This document shows positions 29,830 through 38,816 of a stretch of 64,000 nucleotides of DNA, piece after piece. The DNA lies in contig NZ_CP029033.1 of assembly GCF_003073475.1 (NCBI RefSeq), positions 1,178,001-1,242,000 on the forward strand, in the 5' to 3' direction. The first letter of the stretch is position 1; each line of letters starts with the position of its first letter. A model generated the notes under the pieces. The model searched no databases, was not told where the DNA came from, and saw only the letters and a list, made by a program, of their open reading frames with translations. A program made the position numbers and the translations under genes. The DNA is from Actinobaculum sp. 313 (GTDB lineage Bacteria; Actinomycetota; Actinomycetes; Actinomycetales; Actinomycetaceae).

Positions 29830-30792
29830 TTAGCCATCTGGTCGGCGGACGCGCCACCAGCCAGATCGTGCGCTTCCCTCCCGACTTAATTGGCCGGCGG
29901 CTCGCAGCTCAGCTATGAGTCGCTCGGCCGTCCGCTGCGAACAACCGAGTTGTACCGCCAAGGCACGTACGGTCAGGTGCGGGTCATCGCGGAGCAGCCC
30001 GAGTATTCGCTGCCGTCGATTCTGCAGTGGGTGTGGCTCAATGTAGGGGAGTAGTGCGTCGCGGATCGCCTCGAGCGCGAAGACGACAAAACTCTCGCAA
30101 GACCCCGCTTGATTTGATGTGGCAATGGTCCGGTAGTACTCCTCTTGGCGTGCATGGATAACGGTTTCGACCGGCAGCCATGCAAGCGGAGCCCGCCAGT
30201 GTGACAGTAGCAGCGTATGCCAAAGGCGCCCAGTGCGCCCGTTACCGTCGGTGAACGGATGAATAGACTCAAACTCGTAATGGAAAAGGCACGAGGCGAG
30301 AAGTGGGTGAAGGTCTGTCGAACTCAGCCAGGAGAACAGGTTCCGTATGGTATCCGGCACGTATTTTGCTGGGGTGCCGGGATGGATCAGCTTGCCGTCT
30401 TTGAAGACTCCCGCGTTACCAGCCCGGAACTGCCCGGCATCGGGAATCAGTCCGTCCATGAGTATGGCGTGTGCCTGTAGGAGGTCCGCCGGGGAGTAAG
30501 GGTCAAAAGAACTCATGTGTGTGTAAGCACGGTTGGCGTTCTCAACCTCACGAATATCCGATGGCGGTCCGAGTACCCGCTCACCGTTGATGATTGCGGT
30601 GACGTCTTGGTGCGACAGCGAGTTCCCTTCAATGAGGAGCGAAGAGTGAATTGTTTGGATTCGCGTCTCGCGGCGAAGATGAGGGTTGGTGCTCAAACGG
30701 GGGTCTGGGCCCAATCTTCCAATCAACTCGGCGATGTCCATGCATAGGCTGTCGATCTGTGCGGTATGTATGAATGGCTGTGAATAGCCCAT
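29830..30792 (-). CDS. Fic domain protein with N-terminal inhibitory motif and C-terminal HTH
   Basis: The 320-residue Fic AMP-transferase-fold protein has the catalytic loop HPFTDGNGRTGR (His at about 178), the flap (KLIHPG at 134-139) and the inhibitory alpha-helix motif SLLIEG at about 51-56 ahead of the domain, which makes it a class II autoinhibited Fic. The last 60 residues form a winged helix (VRALAVQLGCSQRTAERLIAEL). Targets are unknown. No antitoxin gene is adjacent, as expected for a self-inhibited form. Confidence 0.92.
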   Translation of the reverse strand: MGYSQPFIHTAQIDSLCMDIAELIGRLGPDPRLSTNPHLRRETRIQTIHSSLLIEGNSLSHQDVTAIINGERVLGPPSDIREVENANRAYTHMSSFDPYSPADLLQAHAILMDGLIPDAGQFRAGNAGVFKDGKLIHPGTPAKYVPDTIRNLFSWLSSTDLHPLLASCLFHYEFESIHPFTDGNGRTGRLWHTLLLSHWRAPLAWLPVETVIHARQEEYYRTIATSNQAGSCESFVVFALEAIRDALLPYIEPHPLQNRRQRILGLLRDDPHLTVRALAVQLGCSQRTAERLIAELRAAGQLSREGSARSGWWRVRRPDG

Positions 30793-31283
30793 GGTTGCCC
30801 CTTCGAGAGATCTCGATCACCGTCAAAGTTTACCGCCAATGGCGGTGAAGTGCAGACCGCACTATGGTGATGGGTGGCGCCGCTAGTGTCCGCGGCGTTT
30901 TGGCATTGTTGGCATTTTGGCATCGTCGGACCTGCCGCGTTCCGAGGGCCGCGATCCCCGTTACCGTGCCGATAGGTGCCAGCAGTGCCGTTGCGCCCAG
31001 GTAATGGTGTTGTGGTGGTGCAAGAACTCGCGTAGGGTGAACTCCAGGTATAGCCGAGCGCCTTTGGCAAGCGTCGGCGAGCGAAAGGATCAGGTGCATG
31101 ACAGACTAGCGATGCCTCACAAGCACCCACGCGAAACAACCGCACGAGGCCATGCCCCGGGTGCCGCATCGCTCATGTCCGCACAACTTCATGACACAGT
31201 TGCGTGTCTCCGCCGTCGTCCGGCATATGCGGCAGTGATGCGGGATTGCCGCACCGCGTGGCCTCCGAGTACAAGGAGGCGCA
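30793..31283 (+). promoter_or_regulatory. Long leader of the ABC-F gene with SD-sequestering hairpin
   Basis: These 491 bases separate Fic (minus) from the ABC-F gene (plus). Just before the ABC-F start, GCCTCC (31261-31266) is complementary to GGAGGC (31275-31280), which contains the Shine-Dalgarno sequence AAGGAGG. Opening this stem would be needed for translation. Short upstream ORFs (for example the ATG at about 31111) are present. No conserved protein is seen in the rest. Confidence 0.45.
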
Positions 31284-32522
31284 ATGCAGCTCAACCTTTC
31301 CGAACTTGAATTTACCTACCCTGGCGCGAGTACACCGATCCTCGCCGGGATTACTGTGAGCTTTCCGCAAGGATGGACCGGAATAATCGGTGACAATGGC
31401 TGTGGTAAGACAACGCTCGCGCGTATTGCCTGCCGGGAGCTTGAGGCCGACGTCGGCGTCGTCGTACCGGACTTGTTGGCATACTACTGTGCGCAGGATG
31501 CGACGGAGCTGCCTAAACTCTTGGAAGACTTCGCTTATGCGTACGATGCGCGCACACTTCGTATTCGGCGGGAACTCGAGATCGAGGACGACTGGGCGTG
31601 GCGATATGAGACCTTGTCCGGCGGTCAGCGGAAGATGACACAGATAGCATGCGCTCTGTGGAGCGCGCCGGATGTATTGGTGCTCGACGAACCGACAAAT
31701 CATGTTGATGCTTCTGCGCGTGCGGCCATCGGCCGTGTGTTCGGGAGTTTCGGCGGTATCGGGATCCTCATTTCACACGACAGGGAATTGCTTGATGCCC
31801 TGTGTTCGCAATGTCTGTTGATGGGATCGGGAGGAGCCGTGTTGCGGCCCGGCGGGTACTCGGATGCCACCGCGCAAGCGGAGTTGGAGGCCCTAACCCT
31901 GCTGCGGCAGCGGGACACGGCAAGACGTGAGCAGAAACGCATCGCCCGGGAAGCGCAGCGACGGCGTGAGGAGGCGTCGCGTACCGCTTCGCGGCGTAGT
32001 GGGCGCAATATCGCCACCCGTGATAACGACGCTCGCTTTCGGCTGCGTCAGACCATAGTGAGCGGGAAAGACGGGGTGGCAGGACGGCTTTCGGCAAGAA
32101 TGGAGGCGCGGCTTGAGCGGGCCAATACGGAGGTGGAAGGGATCCGCTTAGAAAAGCACTACGACGCTGAGGTGTGGGTCGACTCCCGCCCTAGCAGGCG
32201 GCCTGTCGCGCTCGAGTTGCCGCAACAGGATCTAGCACTGGGTGAATCGAAAATCCTGCGCACACCCCCGCTACATATCGGTCATCGTGAGCATATTGCG
32301 CTGGTGGGAGATAACGGTAGCGGTAAGACGACGTTAGTGAAGGCTTTGCTGGGCCCGCGAACCGATGGAAGTGTGGTGCGTTCACCGTCTGAGAATAGCG
32401 TGCCGGAGCACGGACGTTTCCTCTACCACGATGCACCGTTGATTTCGGCGACGACGTCGATCACGTGGAGGATCAAGCCGGAAACGGAGGGCGCGCTGCG
32501 ATTAGTGGTGGAGGGCGCTTGA
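31284..32522 (+). CDS. ABC-F ATPase with truncated second cassette
   Basis: The 412-residue protein belongs to the soluble ABC-F group that acts on ribosomes and often protects against antibiotics. Cassette 1 is complete: Walker A GDNGCGKTT, signature LSGGQRK, Walker B VLVLDEPTNHVD, H-loop SHDREL. A charged linker is at about 195-265. Cassette 2 has Walker A GDNGSGKTT, but about 50 residues later passes straight to YHDAPLISATTSITWRI, so the signature and Walker B are missing although the frame is open. Usual length is about 540. The second ATP site cannot work normally. Confidence 0.88.
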   Translation: MQLNLSELEFTYPGASTPILAGITVSFPQGWTGIIGDNGCGKTTLARIACRELEADVGVVVPDLLAYYCAQDATELPKLLEDFAYAYDARTLRIRRELEIEDDWAWRYETLSGGQRKMTQIACALWSAPDVLVLDEPTNHVDASARAAIGRVFGSFGGIGILISHDRELLDALCSQCLLMGSGGAVLRPGGYSDATAQAELEALTLLRQRDTARREQKRIAREAQRRREEASRTASRRSGRNIATRDNDARFRLRQTIVSGKDGVAGRLSARMEARLERANTEVEGIRLEKHYDAEVWVDSRPSRRPVALELPQQDLALGESKILRTPPLHIGHREHIALVGDNGSGKTTLVKALLGPRTDGSVVRSPSENSVPEHGRFLYHDAPLISATTSITWRIKPETEGALRLVVEGA

Positions 32523-32570
32523 GAGTGCGGATGCGGCCCGGCGGATGCGGCCTGAGAGTGCGGATGCGGT
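32520..32570 (+). repeat. 33-bp direct repeat including the ABC-F stop codon
   Basis: The block TTGAGAGTGCGGATGCGG (carrying TGA 32520-32522, the gene's stop) recurs as CTGAGAGTGCGGATGCGG 33 bases on. An inner GCGGATGCGG also repeats. Confidence 0.75.
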
Positions 32571-32670
32571 CCATGGGGCAACGATGCGACTTTCCGCATG
32601 TTACTGCTACCTTCGCTACGCACTACATCGCTCATCGAGATGCCGACGATGCGACCTCCGCATGGCATTT

Positions 32671-33598
32671 CTACCTTTCCGCTGGGTGCGCTGTGCGCGT
32701 GGAATCGTCCCCATACACTTCTTCCGTCCTCATCGTGCTGCGCACCTGCTCCAGAAAACGTTCGGCAATGGGGAGAAGACCTGCCCTTTTCGCCAGATGA
32801 GGTACACGGGTGACGTCAACGTGGGCGATAGGGGGCGGAAGACTAGATCACTAGTGGGGCCGGTATCGACAAGCCGATCAAACGTGAGCAAATAGCCGAG
32901 GCCCTCACGCGCGAAAACCGATCCGTTATAGGCGAGGCGAAATGTTCCTTCGAGGTGGAGTTCCTTCATGCGCTTTCCCGCCCAGCGCGGTATATCGCTG
33001 GCCCAGGACTGCTCGGAACAGAACAGGGGAGCCCTGCGAGGTCATCGATAGTGAGCGCGCTCGAGCGAGCGAGTGGGTCGTCCCGGCGCATAACAACACC
33101 CCACAAGTCGGCAGCCGGCAGCCGCAGCACGTCATATCTTGTGGCGTCGGGTTCTTCCACCAGAGCGGCGAAGTCCAGCACACCGCGATCCAGTTTCTCA
33201 GTGACCTGCTCGGTGTCTCCGCTGGTGATGTGGTAGCGAAGTCCGGGGTGGTTTGCCTTGAGCCGACGGATCGCACCGGCAATAAGGCGAATCTGGAAGG
33301 ACTCAGCGAGACCGAGATGAAGGTCTCCGCCGGTGATGTCCCGTAAGGCGGCGAATTCAGTTTCGATTCGATCGGCTAGGCGTATAAGGTCGTCGGCGCG
33401 GTCGCGTAGTAGCCGTCCTTCGTCGGTAAGTTCGATGCTGAAGGAGTGCCGGATGAACAGTTTCTGCCCGAGCTCTCGTTCGAGGGCTTTGAGTTGTTTG
33501 GAGAGCGTTGGCTGTGAGACACCCAGTATTTCAGCGGCACGGGTCATGTTGCTGTCGTGTGCGACGGCCGCGAAATAGCGCAAGGTCCGTATCTTCAT
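32671..33598 (-). CDS. LysR-family transcriptional regulator (two frameshifts)
   Basis: The protein is about 309 residues after repair. The HTH is MKIRTLRYFAAVAHDSNMTRAAEILGVSQPTLSKQLKALERELG. The effector domain continues ITGGDLHLGLAES, LRLPAADLWGVVMRRDDPLA, then (after slip 1) SEQSWASDIPRWAGKRM, VFAREGLGYLLTFDRLVD, then (after slip 2) FLEQVRSTMRTEEVYGDD. Both breaks sit in GGGG runs on the plus strand (33026-33029 and 32770-32773) and are cured by one added base. It is divergent from the hydrolase at 33782, a probable target. Confidence 0.88.
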
Positions 33599-33781
33599 GT
33601 GATATTCGTCTCCCATCGCTCCGCAGAGTTAGACAAACTCGATGATATGCACATCAAGAATAACTGACATGCACGTTAGGCATTGGTGGAATATCGGCGG
33701 AGTGGATAGTTTCAATAGCAGGAATCCGCGCGAGCGATCAACCGCCTAGGTGTCGCGCGCATCCTCTGGAAAGGAGAGGAC

Positions 33782-34764
33782 ATGACGAACGAATCTCTTG
33801 AGTTGACCAACGAGTGGGACAAGGTCTTTCCGGCCTCGGTGGAGGTCGGCCACGAAAGGGTTACTTTCCACAATCGATTCGGTATCACTCTGGCGGCCGA
33901 CCTCTACACGCCGAAAGGGGTATCGGGGCCACGGCCAGCGTTGGCGGTGTCCGGCCCGTTCGGTGCGGTCAAGGAGCAGTCCAGCGGCTTATACGCCCAA
34001 AAGATGGCCGAGTACGGCTTCTTGGCCATCGCCTTCGATCCCAGTTTCACGGGTGAGTCCGGCGGCACGCCGCGCTACATGAATTCGCCGGATATTAATA
34101 TCGAGGATTTCCAGGCCGCCGTCGATTACCTTTCCGTGCGCGACGACGTCGATGCGGACAATATCGGCATCATTGGCATTTGCGGTTGGGGAGGAATGGC
34201 GTTGGCCGCCGCTGCGGCAGATCCACGCATTAAGGCGACGGTCGTCTCCACTATGTATGACCTGAGTCGGGTGGCGGCCAATGGCTACTTCGACTCGGCG
34301 GACTCCGCTGAGGCCCGCAATCAGATGCGCGCATCCGTGGCGGCCCAGCGCACTGCCAGCTACCGGGTTGGCACCTACGCCATGGCGGGTGGCGTGGTGG
34401 ACCCGCTTCCCGACGATGCGCCGCAGTTCGTCAAGGACTATTACGACTATTACAAGACGCCGCGCGGCTACCACCCGCGCTCGCTGAACTCGAATGACGG
34501 GTGGACTGTTATTGGCGGGTCGTCGCTAATGAATGCCACGCTGTTGGGCTACATTGAGGAAATCGAGAACGCTGTGATGATTGTGCATGGGGAAGAGGCG
34601 CACTCGTTCTATATGGGCAAGGATGCCTTCGCTCGGCTCCAGGGGACAACAAGGTGTTCGTTCCTATCCCTGGCGCCTCCCATACCGATCTGTACGACGG
34701 CGGTGGGAAGAACGCCATCCCATGGGATCAGATCGCTGAGTTCTTCGCGCTGCATTTGTGCTGA
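33782..34764 (+). CDS. Alpha/beta hydrolase, dienelactone-hydrolase-like (frameshifted near 34643)
   Basis: The protein is about 327 residues. It has FHNRFGITLAADLYTP, AIAFDPSFTGESGG, and a nucleophile-elbow region GICGWGG where the usual Ser is Cys-Gly-Trp, as in dienelactone-hydrolase relatives with a Cys nucleophile. Acid and His lie after the break in GASHTDLYDGG. The frame is restored by one extra G in the run at 34642-34645, ending at TGA 34762. As it stands the ORF runs on to 34825 with unrelated sequence. RBS GGAAAGGAG precedes ATG 33782. It is divergent from the LysR gene. Confidence 0.88.
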
Positions 34765-35158
34765 CCGCGACGAACTCGGTCCGCATGCCCGGCGGATGGG
34801 GAAGCCTCGCAATTTCTTTATCTAGTGGTCTCTCACCGGTCCCCACGCCGATGAGGGCGCGGGGACCGCCGTCTAATCCGTATGAACATGGCGGCACCTG
34901 GGCACAGCGCGGTCCCGTGCCCTGCAAGGTGGCGGTCGGGATGGCAGCGTCTCTTGTGTGCACAGTTGGACCTGGTCCAACCGGAGGAGATCGCTGACCA
35001 TTGCCAGCCCACCCCGCGTGGCTGAACTGTGGGTGCCACGCGCATGGGGAGATCGGTGCGCGTCCGCTATGTGGGAGTCTGCGTAGCGCGTCTATGGTGT
35101 GAGTTGCCGGTGCGCGTCCGCTATGCGGGAGTTTGGTAGTGGGGAATGAAGGGCGGAT
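34765..35158 (+). other. Intergenic region with 27-bp repeats
   Basis: There is no gene in these 394 bases. A 27-bp unit (CGGTGCGCGTCCGCTATG type) starts at 35054, a diverged copy at 35081, and a close copy at 35108. The copy-B element follows directly. Confidence 0.6.
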
Positions 35159-35276
35159 GTCAAAATCCCGTCCAAACGACGGAAGACTTGAATGTCTCCA
35201 TTGAAGGAGTGGCGGAATTTCGCGGATCTTGTGGCTTGGCTCTGCTGCGTGATGCTCGTTTGGACGGGATTTTGAC
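35159..35276 (-). repeat. 118-bp inverted-repeat-bounded element, copy B
   Basis: It has termini GTCAAAATCCCGTCCAAA and TTTGGACGGGATTTTGAC, perfect 18-bp inverted repeats. The interior is homologous to copy A when reversed. The length is the same 118 bp. It lies over the 3' end of the minus-strand ORF 35160-35588, giving that ORF its last 38 codons and stop. Confidence 0.85.
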
Positions 35277-35588
35277 ACGCCACCGGCAGTCGAAGGGAAG
35301 GACAAGGGCAAAGGTCGTCCAAAATTGATGTGGCACCCTCAATCCACGAACATCGACTTTGCCCACGCTAGGGGCGGTGCTGTATTCACCGTCTTGGCGA
35401 CGGCGCCGTTGACGGTAGAGGCCAGCAAAGAGTGAGCACAGCCCGACAACTGCGAGCACTGCGCCAGCCTCCCACGATCCTCTGCCCGTTGTAGCAACAA
35501 GTATCAGTAAGGTCACCCCAGCTGCCAGAAGCGCGACTCCGAGTTTTGTCAACCAGCTGGTATCGGGGGAATATGATGTCCAACTCAT
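35160..35588 (-). CDS. Small membrane protein whose C-terminus comes from the repeat element
   Basis: The ORF has 142 residues. Two TM segments lie near residues 14-33 (LGVALLAAGVTLLILVATTG) and 38-57 (WEAGAVLAVVGLCSLFAGLY), followed by the basic RQRRRRQ. The last 38 residues (from about VKIPSK to VVWTGF) lie wholly in the 118-bp element. It starts 6 bases after the secreted Gly-rich protein ends, so the two are co-transcribed. Size and topology would fit an immunity or accessory protein, but that is inference. Confidence 0.55.
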   Translation of the reverse strand: MSWTSYSPDTSWLTKLGVALLAAGVTLLILVATTGRGSWEAGAVLAVVGLCSLFAGLYRQRRRRQDGEYSTAPSVGKVDVRGLRVPHQFWTTFALVLPFDCRWRVKIPSKRASRSRAKPQDPRNSATPSMETFKSSVVWTGF

Positions 35589-35593
35589 GGTGA

Positions 35594-36142
35594 TCACAGT
35601 GCCGAGCAGCTCTTGTTTATGACCTTATAGCCAAACGGCTGAGCCCATGCTCGCATTTTAATCTCGGCACATTGTCTTCCCTTCGGGCCTGTCTTGTCAG
35701 CTAGATACCAGCCAAGGGCAGATCCAAGTGCCGAGCAGGCGACGCCACCGATCACGCCACCGCCAGCAAGCGTACACAGACCACCTGCGGCTCCGCCCCA
35801 TCCGACGCTACTTCCGAAGTTCCAGTCTCTTGGTGTCAGGTAAATGTATAAGTAGCGTCCAACGCCCACATGGAACTGCGGGGAAGCGGTACCTCCAGTT
35901 TGATCATCAGAGACGACTTTCCATCGGATCCCGTTTGTCTCGTGCATAACGCCATCGGCTGGCACGGTCTCGCTCTTCCTGAAGATCTCATCTAGGTCTG
36001 ACTCTTGATCCTGGACTTGCGCGACTACTGTTGTGGTACCTCGCATGCCGGTTGTCTTCTCGGACGGGGTGGCGGCGGCCGCCGAACCAAGAGCGAGTGA
36101 GGCCGCCAGAAGCGATCCGAGAAGTGTTAGTCCTCTTCTCAT
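35594..36142 (-). CDS. Secreted Gly-rich protein (bacteriocin-like features)
   Basis: The protein has 182 residues with a clear Sec signal peptide (MRRGLTLLGSLLAASLALGSAAAA, cleavage after about 24). The mature part has an acidic region, IRWKVVSDDQ, and a glycine-rich hydrophobic core with GxxxG-like spacing (GWGGAAGGLCTLAGGGVIGG) and paired Cys residues, then a basic tail ending NKSCSAL. Such cores occur in membrane-active peptides. I recognise no named family. The start is ATG 36142 behind AAAGGGAG. Confidence 0.7.
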   Translation of the reverse strand: MRRGLTLLGSLLAASLALGSAAAATPSEKTTGMRGTTTVVAQVQDQESDLDEIFRKSETVPADGVMHETNGIRWKVVSDDQTGGTASPQFHVGVGRYLYIYLTPRDWNFGSSVGWGGAAGGLCTLAGGGVIGGVACSALGSALGWYLADKTGPKGRQCAEIKMRAWAQPFGYKVINKSCSAL

Positions 36143-36862
36143 GGTTCCGTTCTCCCTTTCGAACTTCGTTGTAAGAAAAGAGGCACGCCAAATGCATGAC
36201 GTGCCTCTGAAGAATATTATATGGCTTGTCGTTTCCTCCCTGTCAAGGTTTGGGTTATAGGTCATTTTGTGTTGTTGGGGTTAGTCCCGGGTGCTGTGGT
36301 AGGGGTGGAGTTCGTGGAATCCGAACCCGCCGAGGCTCCTGGCCGCCGCAGCTATGGGCGCCCAGTCGTCCTGGGCACTGGTGGGGCGGAGCATTTGGCA
36401 TCCGTGGAGCGGCACAACGTCGACGAGGAGAGAAGTGCCGTCGGAGCTTCGCACAGACAGCTGAATCATCTACGGGCATAACCTCTCATGTGAGAAGCGT
36501 TTGCGGGCAGGGCATCGCGTTGGCAAGCGATGGAGCCCAATAGCCAGTGCAGAAATGACACAAAGCGGTGTATCGCGGAGGTCTGCTAGCCGGCGCGCGG
36601 ACTTACGGCGGGCACTGTCAGCTGGGGCCTGGACCGAAGTCAGCGAACTCGAGGATGCGCTAGCTGGGCTTTCAGGTGGGGACTTGAAGGCACTCGCCCG
36701 CGACCGTGAAGGCACTCGTGTTTCGGTCGTGTCGCTGGCAGAAGCAACAGATTTCCGTCTCATCGCTGGCAGAAGCAACAGACGGTTGCTTGACGGCGCG
36801 GCGGTAACTGTGCTCTGGCTATACCAGGTCCGCCCGAAGGAGCGGCTGACAAGGAGGTTGAA
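36143..36862 (+). other. Intergenic region with a 20-bp direct repeat and a possible small ORF
   Basis: No family-matched gene lies in these 720 bases. TCGCTGGCAGAAGCAACAGA occurs perfectly at 36732 and 36763. A minus-strand 62-codon ORF (36281-36469) has codon use like real genes (VVPLHGCQMLRPTSAQDDW) but no clear ribosome site. A plus-strand frame 36501-36911 is open but overlaps the XRE gene and has no match. Confidence 0.4.
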
Positions 36863-37312
36863 ATGTCTATTGGAGAAGCGATTGCGAAGGCGCGGACTGT
36901 CCGCGGGATGACCCAGAGCGATCTGGCCGATGAGGTCATGGTGACGCGGCAGGCGGTATCGCGATGGGAGACCGGTGCGACCACGCCGGGTGTCGATATG
37001 TGTAAATTATTGGCAAGAGCGTTGGACGTGCCGGTTACGACGCTTCTTGGGCTTCCGCCAGCGCCAAACTGCCAGAGCTGTGGCATGCCCATCCCGAAGC
37101 CGGAGCAGCATGGTGCCGAAGCCGATGGAACCCTCTCGCAGGATTACTGCGCCTGGTGCTACCAGGACGGCACTTTCGTCGGTGAAGAGACCATGGATGG
37201 GCTGATTGAGTTCAGCGCGCCTTATATGGCCGAAAGTACTGGAATCACAAACGACGAAGCCATCTCATATATGACGGCGGTACTACCGCATTTGCGCCGC
37301 TGGAAACAGTAG
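36863..37312 (+). CDS. XRE-family regulator with C-terminal zinc-ribbon domain
   Basis: The 149-residue protein has an HTH at 5-60 (IAKARTVRGMTQSDLADEVMVTRQAVSRWETGATTP) followed by the zinc-ribbon module with NCQSCGMPI and DYCAWCYQDG (four Cys) and a helical end EAISYMTAVLPHLRRW. The fusion of a DNA-binding head with this zinc-ribbon domain is known from Firmicutes and actinobacteria. RBS AAGGAGG lies just upstream of ATG 36863. Confidence 0.92.
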   Translation: MSIGEAIAKARTVRGMTQSDLADEVMVTRQAVSRWETGATTPGVDMCKLLARALDVPVTTLLGLPPAPNCQSCGMPIPKPEQHGAEADGTLSQDYCAWCYQDGTFVGEETMDGLIEFSAPYMAESTGITNDEAISYMTAVLPHLRRWKQ

Positions 37313-37324
37313 TGATGCGGGGGC

Positions 37325-37505
37325 GGCGTTTCGGCGTCGGCCCCCACAACAGTCCAACTGACACGACGATGTCGACAGTGTGACGGTCGGCGTCTCGGCG
37401 TCGGCCCCCACAACAGTCCAACTCGCACAGTGGAAACGGTCCAACTCACGCAATGAAAATCGTCCAACTCACGCAATGAAAACAGTCCAACTCACCCAAT
37501 GAGGT
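37325..37505 (+). repeat. Nested direct repeats: 36-bp pair and 23-bp x4 array
   Basis: A 36-base block starting CGGCGTTTCGGCGTCGGCCC occurs at 37325 and again 64 bases on at 37389 with one change. Overlapping the second copy is a 23-bp unit (GTCCAACTCACGCAATGAAAA type) at 37414, 37437, 37460 and 37483. There are no unique spacers, so it is not a CRISPR array. Confidence 0.85.
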
Positions 37506-37515
37506 ACGCTTTTCC

Positions 37516-38816
37516 TTGAGTTACCAGTTGTATGTGACTGGAGGAGGGACGGTGACTACGCGCTACATGAGTCGCGTCCCAGATGACGCATTAGCGGCTC
37601 TTCTTGCACACAGCGGAGCTGTTCAGGTCAGGGGGCCCAAATGGTGTGGAAAGACGGCGACCTGCTCGCAAGTCGCGGCAAGCGCCATTTACCTTCAGGA
37701 TCCCGATCGTAGCTAGTCATATCTGGCGCTTGCCGATGCTAAGCCTTCCGCGTTGCTAGAGGGCGCAACTCCGCGCCTTATCGACGAATGGCAGATGGCG
37801 CCGCAACTGTGGGACGCGATTCGGTTTGCTGTTGATCGCAGGGGAGAACCGGGACAGTTTGTTCTGACCGGTTCGTCAACCCCCACGGTTACGAGCGCAC
37901 ATTCCGGTGTAGGACGAATCGCAGCCCTCACCATGCGAACGATGAGTCTCTTTGAATCAATGGAATCCAGCGGCAGTGTTTCCCTGGAAGCGGTTTTCGA
38001 TGGCGACACCGAGATCGGTGGAGTTTCGCTGCTTGTTGTGGAAGGAATCGCGCGGGTTTTGTGCCGTGGAGGCTGGCCTGCCGCAGTTACGGCTGGCGAT
38101 ACGGTGCCAGTGGGTCGGTTAGCGCAAACGTACGTTGAGGGGCCTATTCGCTCTGATGTTGCACGCATGGATGGTGCACGTCGTAATTCAACGCGTATGC
38201 GCGCATTAGTGCGGTCATACGCACGGCATATATCCACCCAGGCTGCACAGGCAACAATTGCGGCGGACATGGCCGCCGACGATGCTTCTATCGCGCCGAA
38301 CACGGTGCGCGACTATCTTGATGCACTAACTCGTGCTTACGTTATCGAGGACCTGGCCACTTGGAATTCGGCGTTGCGTTCCCGCACGGCGATTAGAACA
38401 AGTCCGACTCGGCATTTTGTTGATCCATCCATCGGCACTTCCGTGATGCGTTGGGCCCCGTCCATCTCATGGCAGATTTTGAAGCTTTCGGACTCCAATT
38501 CGAGTCACTGGTTGTGCGGGATTTGCGGATTTACGCAGAGTTCCTCGATGGTGCGCTTTTCCACTACCGTGACAAGACCGGATTGGAAGCCGATGCCGTT
38601 GTCGTGCTGGCTGATGGGCGCTGGGCGCCGCTCGAAGTGAAAATCGGCTCGCGTGAACTGGACGATGCAGCCAAGCGTTTGCGACGTCTGCGCGAACGCG
38701 TGGATACTCGCCGCATGGGAGAGCCGTCGTTCCTGGGTATCATCACTGCAGGTGTTACCGCCTATCGTCGGCCTGATGGCGTGCTTGTGATACCGCTGGC
38801 CTGCCGGTGCCCGTGA
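37516..38816 (+). pseudogene. DUF4143-type AAA ATPase, decayed
   Basis: It starts in 37516-37716 with the P-loop variant VRGPKWCGKTATCSQVA (Walker A GPKWCGKT). An in-frame TAG at 37714 interrupts it. The frame continues with RLIDEWQMAPQLWDAIR (Walker B-like) and FVLTGSSTP, then the DUF4143 helical domain (NTVRDYLDALTRAYVIEDL, RHFVDPSIG). A further break near 38450 leads to FEAFGLQFESLVVRDLRIYAE and WAPLEVKIGSRELDDAAKRL (nuclease-like core). A real stop plus a slip suggest true decay. Relatives often act as orphan AAA proteins of unknown role. Confidence 0.85.

Noticed and set aside
36501-36911. 136-codon open frame before the XRE gene
   Set aside because: It overlaps the XRE gene, has no family match, and contains the 20-bp direct repeat.
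37414-37505. Four 23-bp direct repeats resembling a CRISPR array
   Set aside because: The repeats are contiguous with no unique spacers, vary in sequence and have no cas genes nearby.
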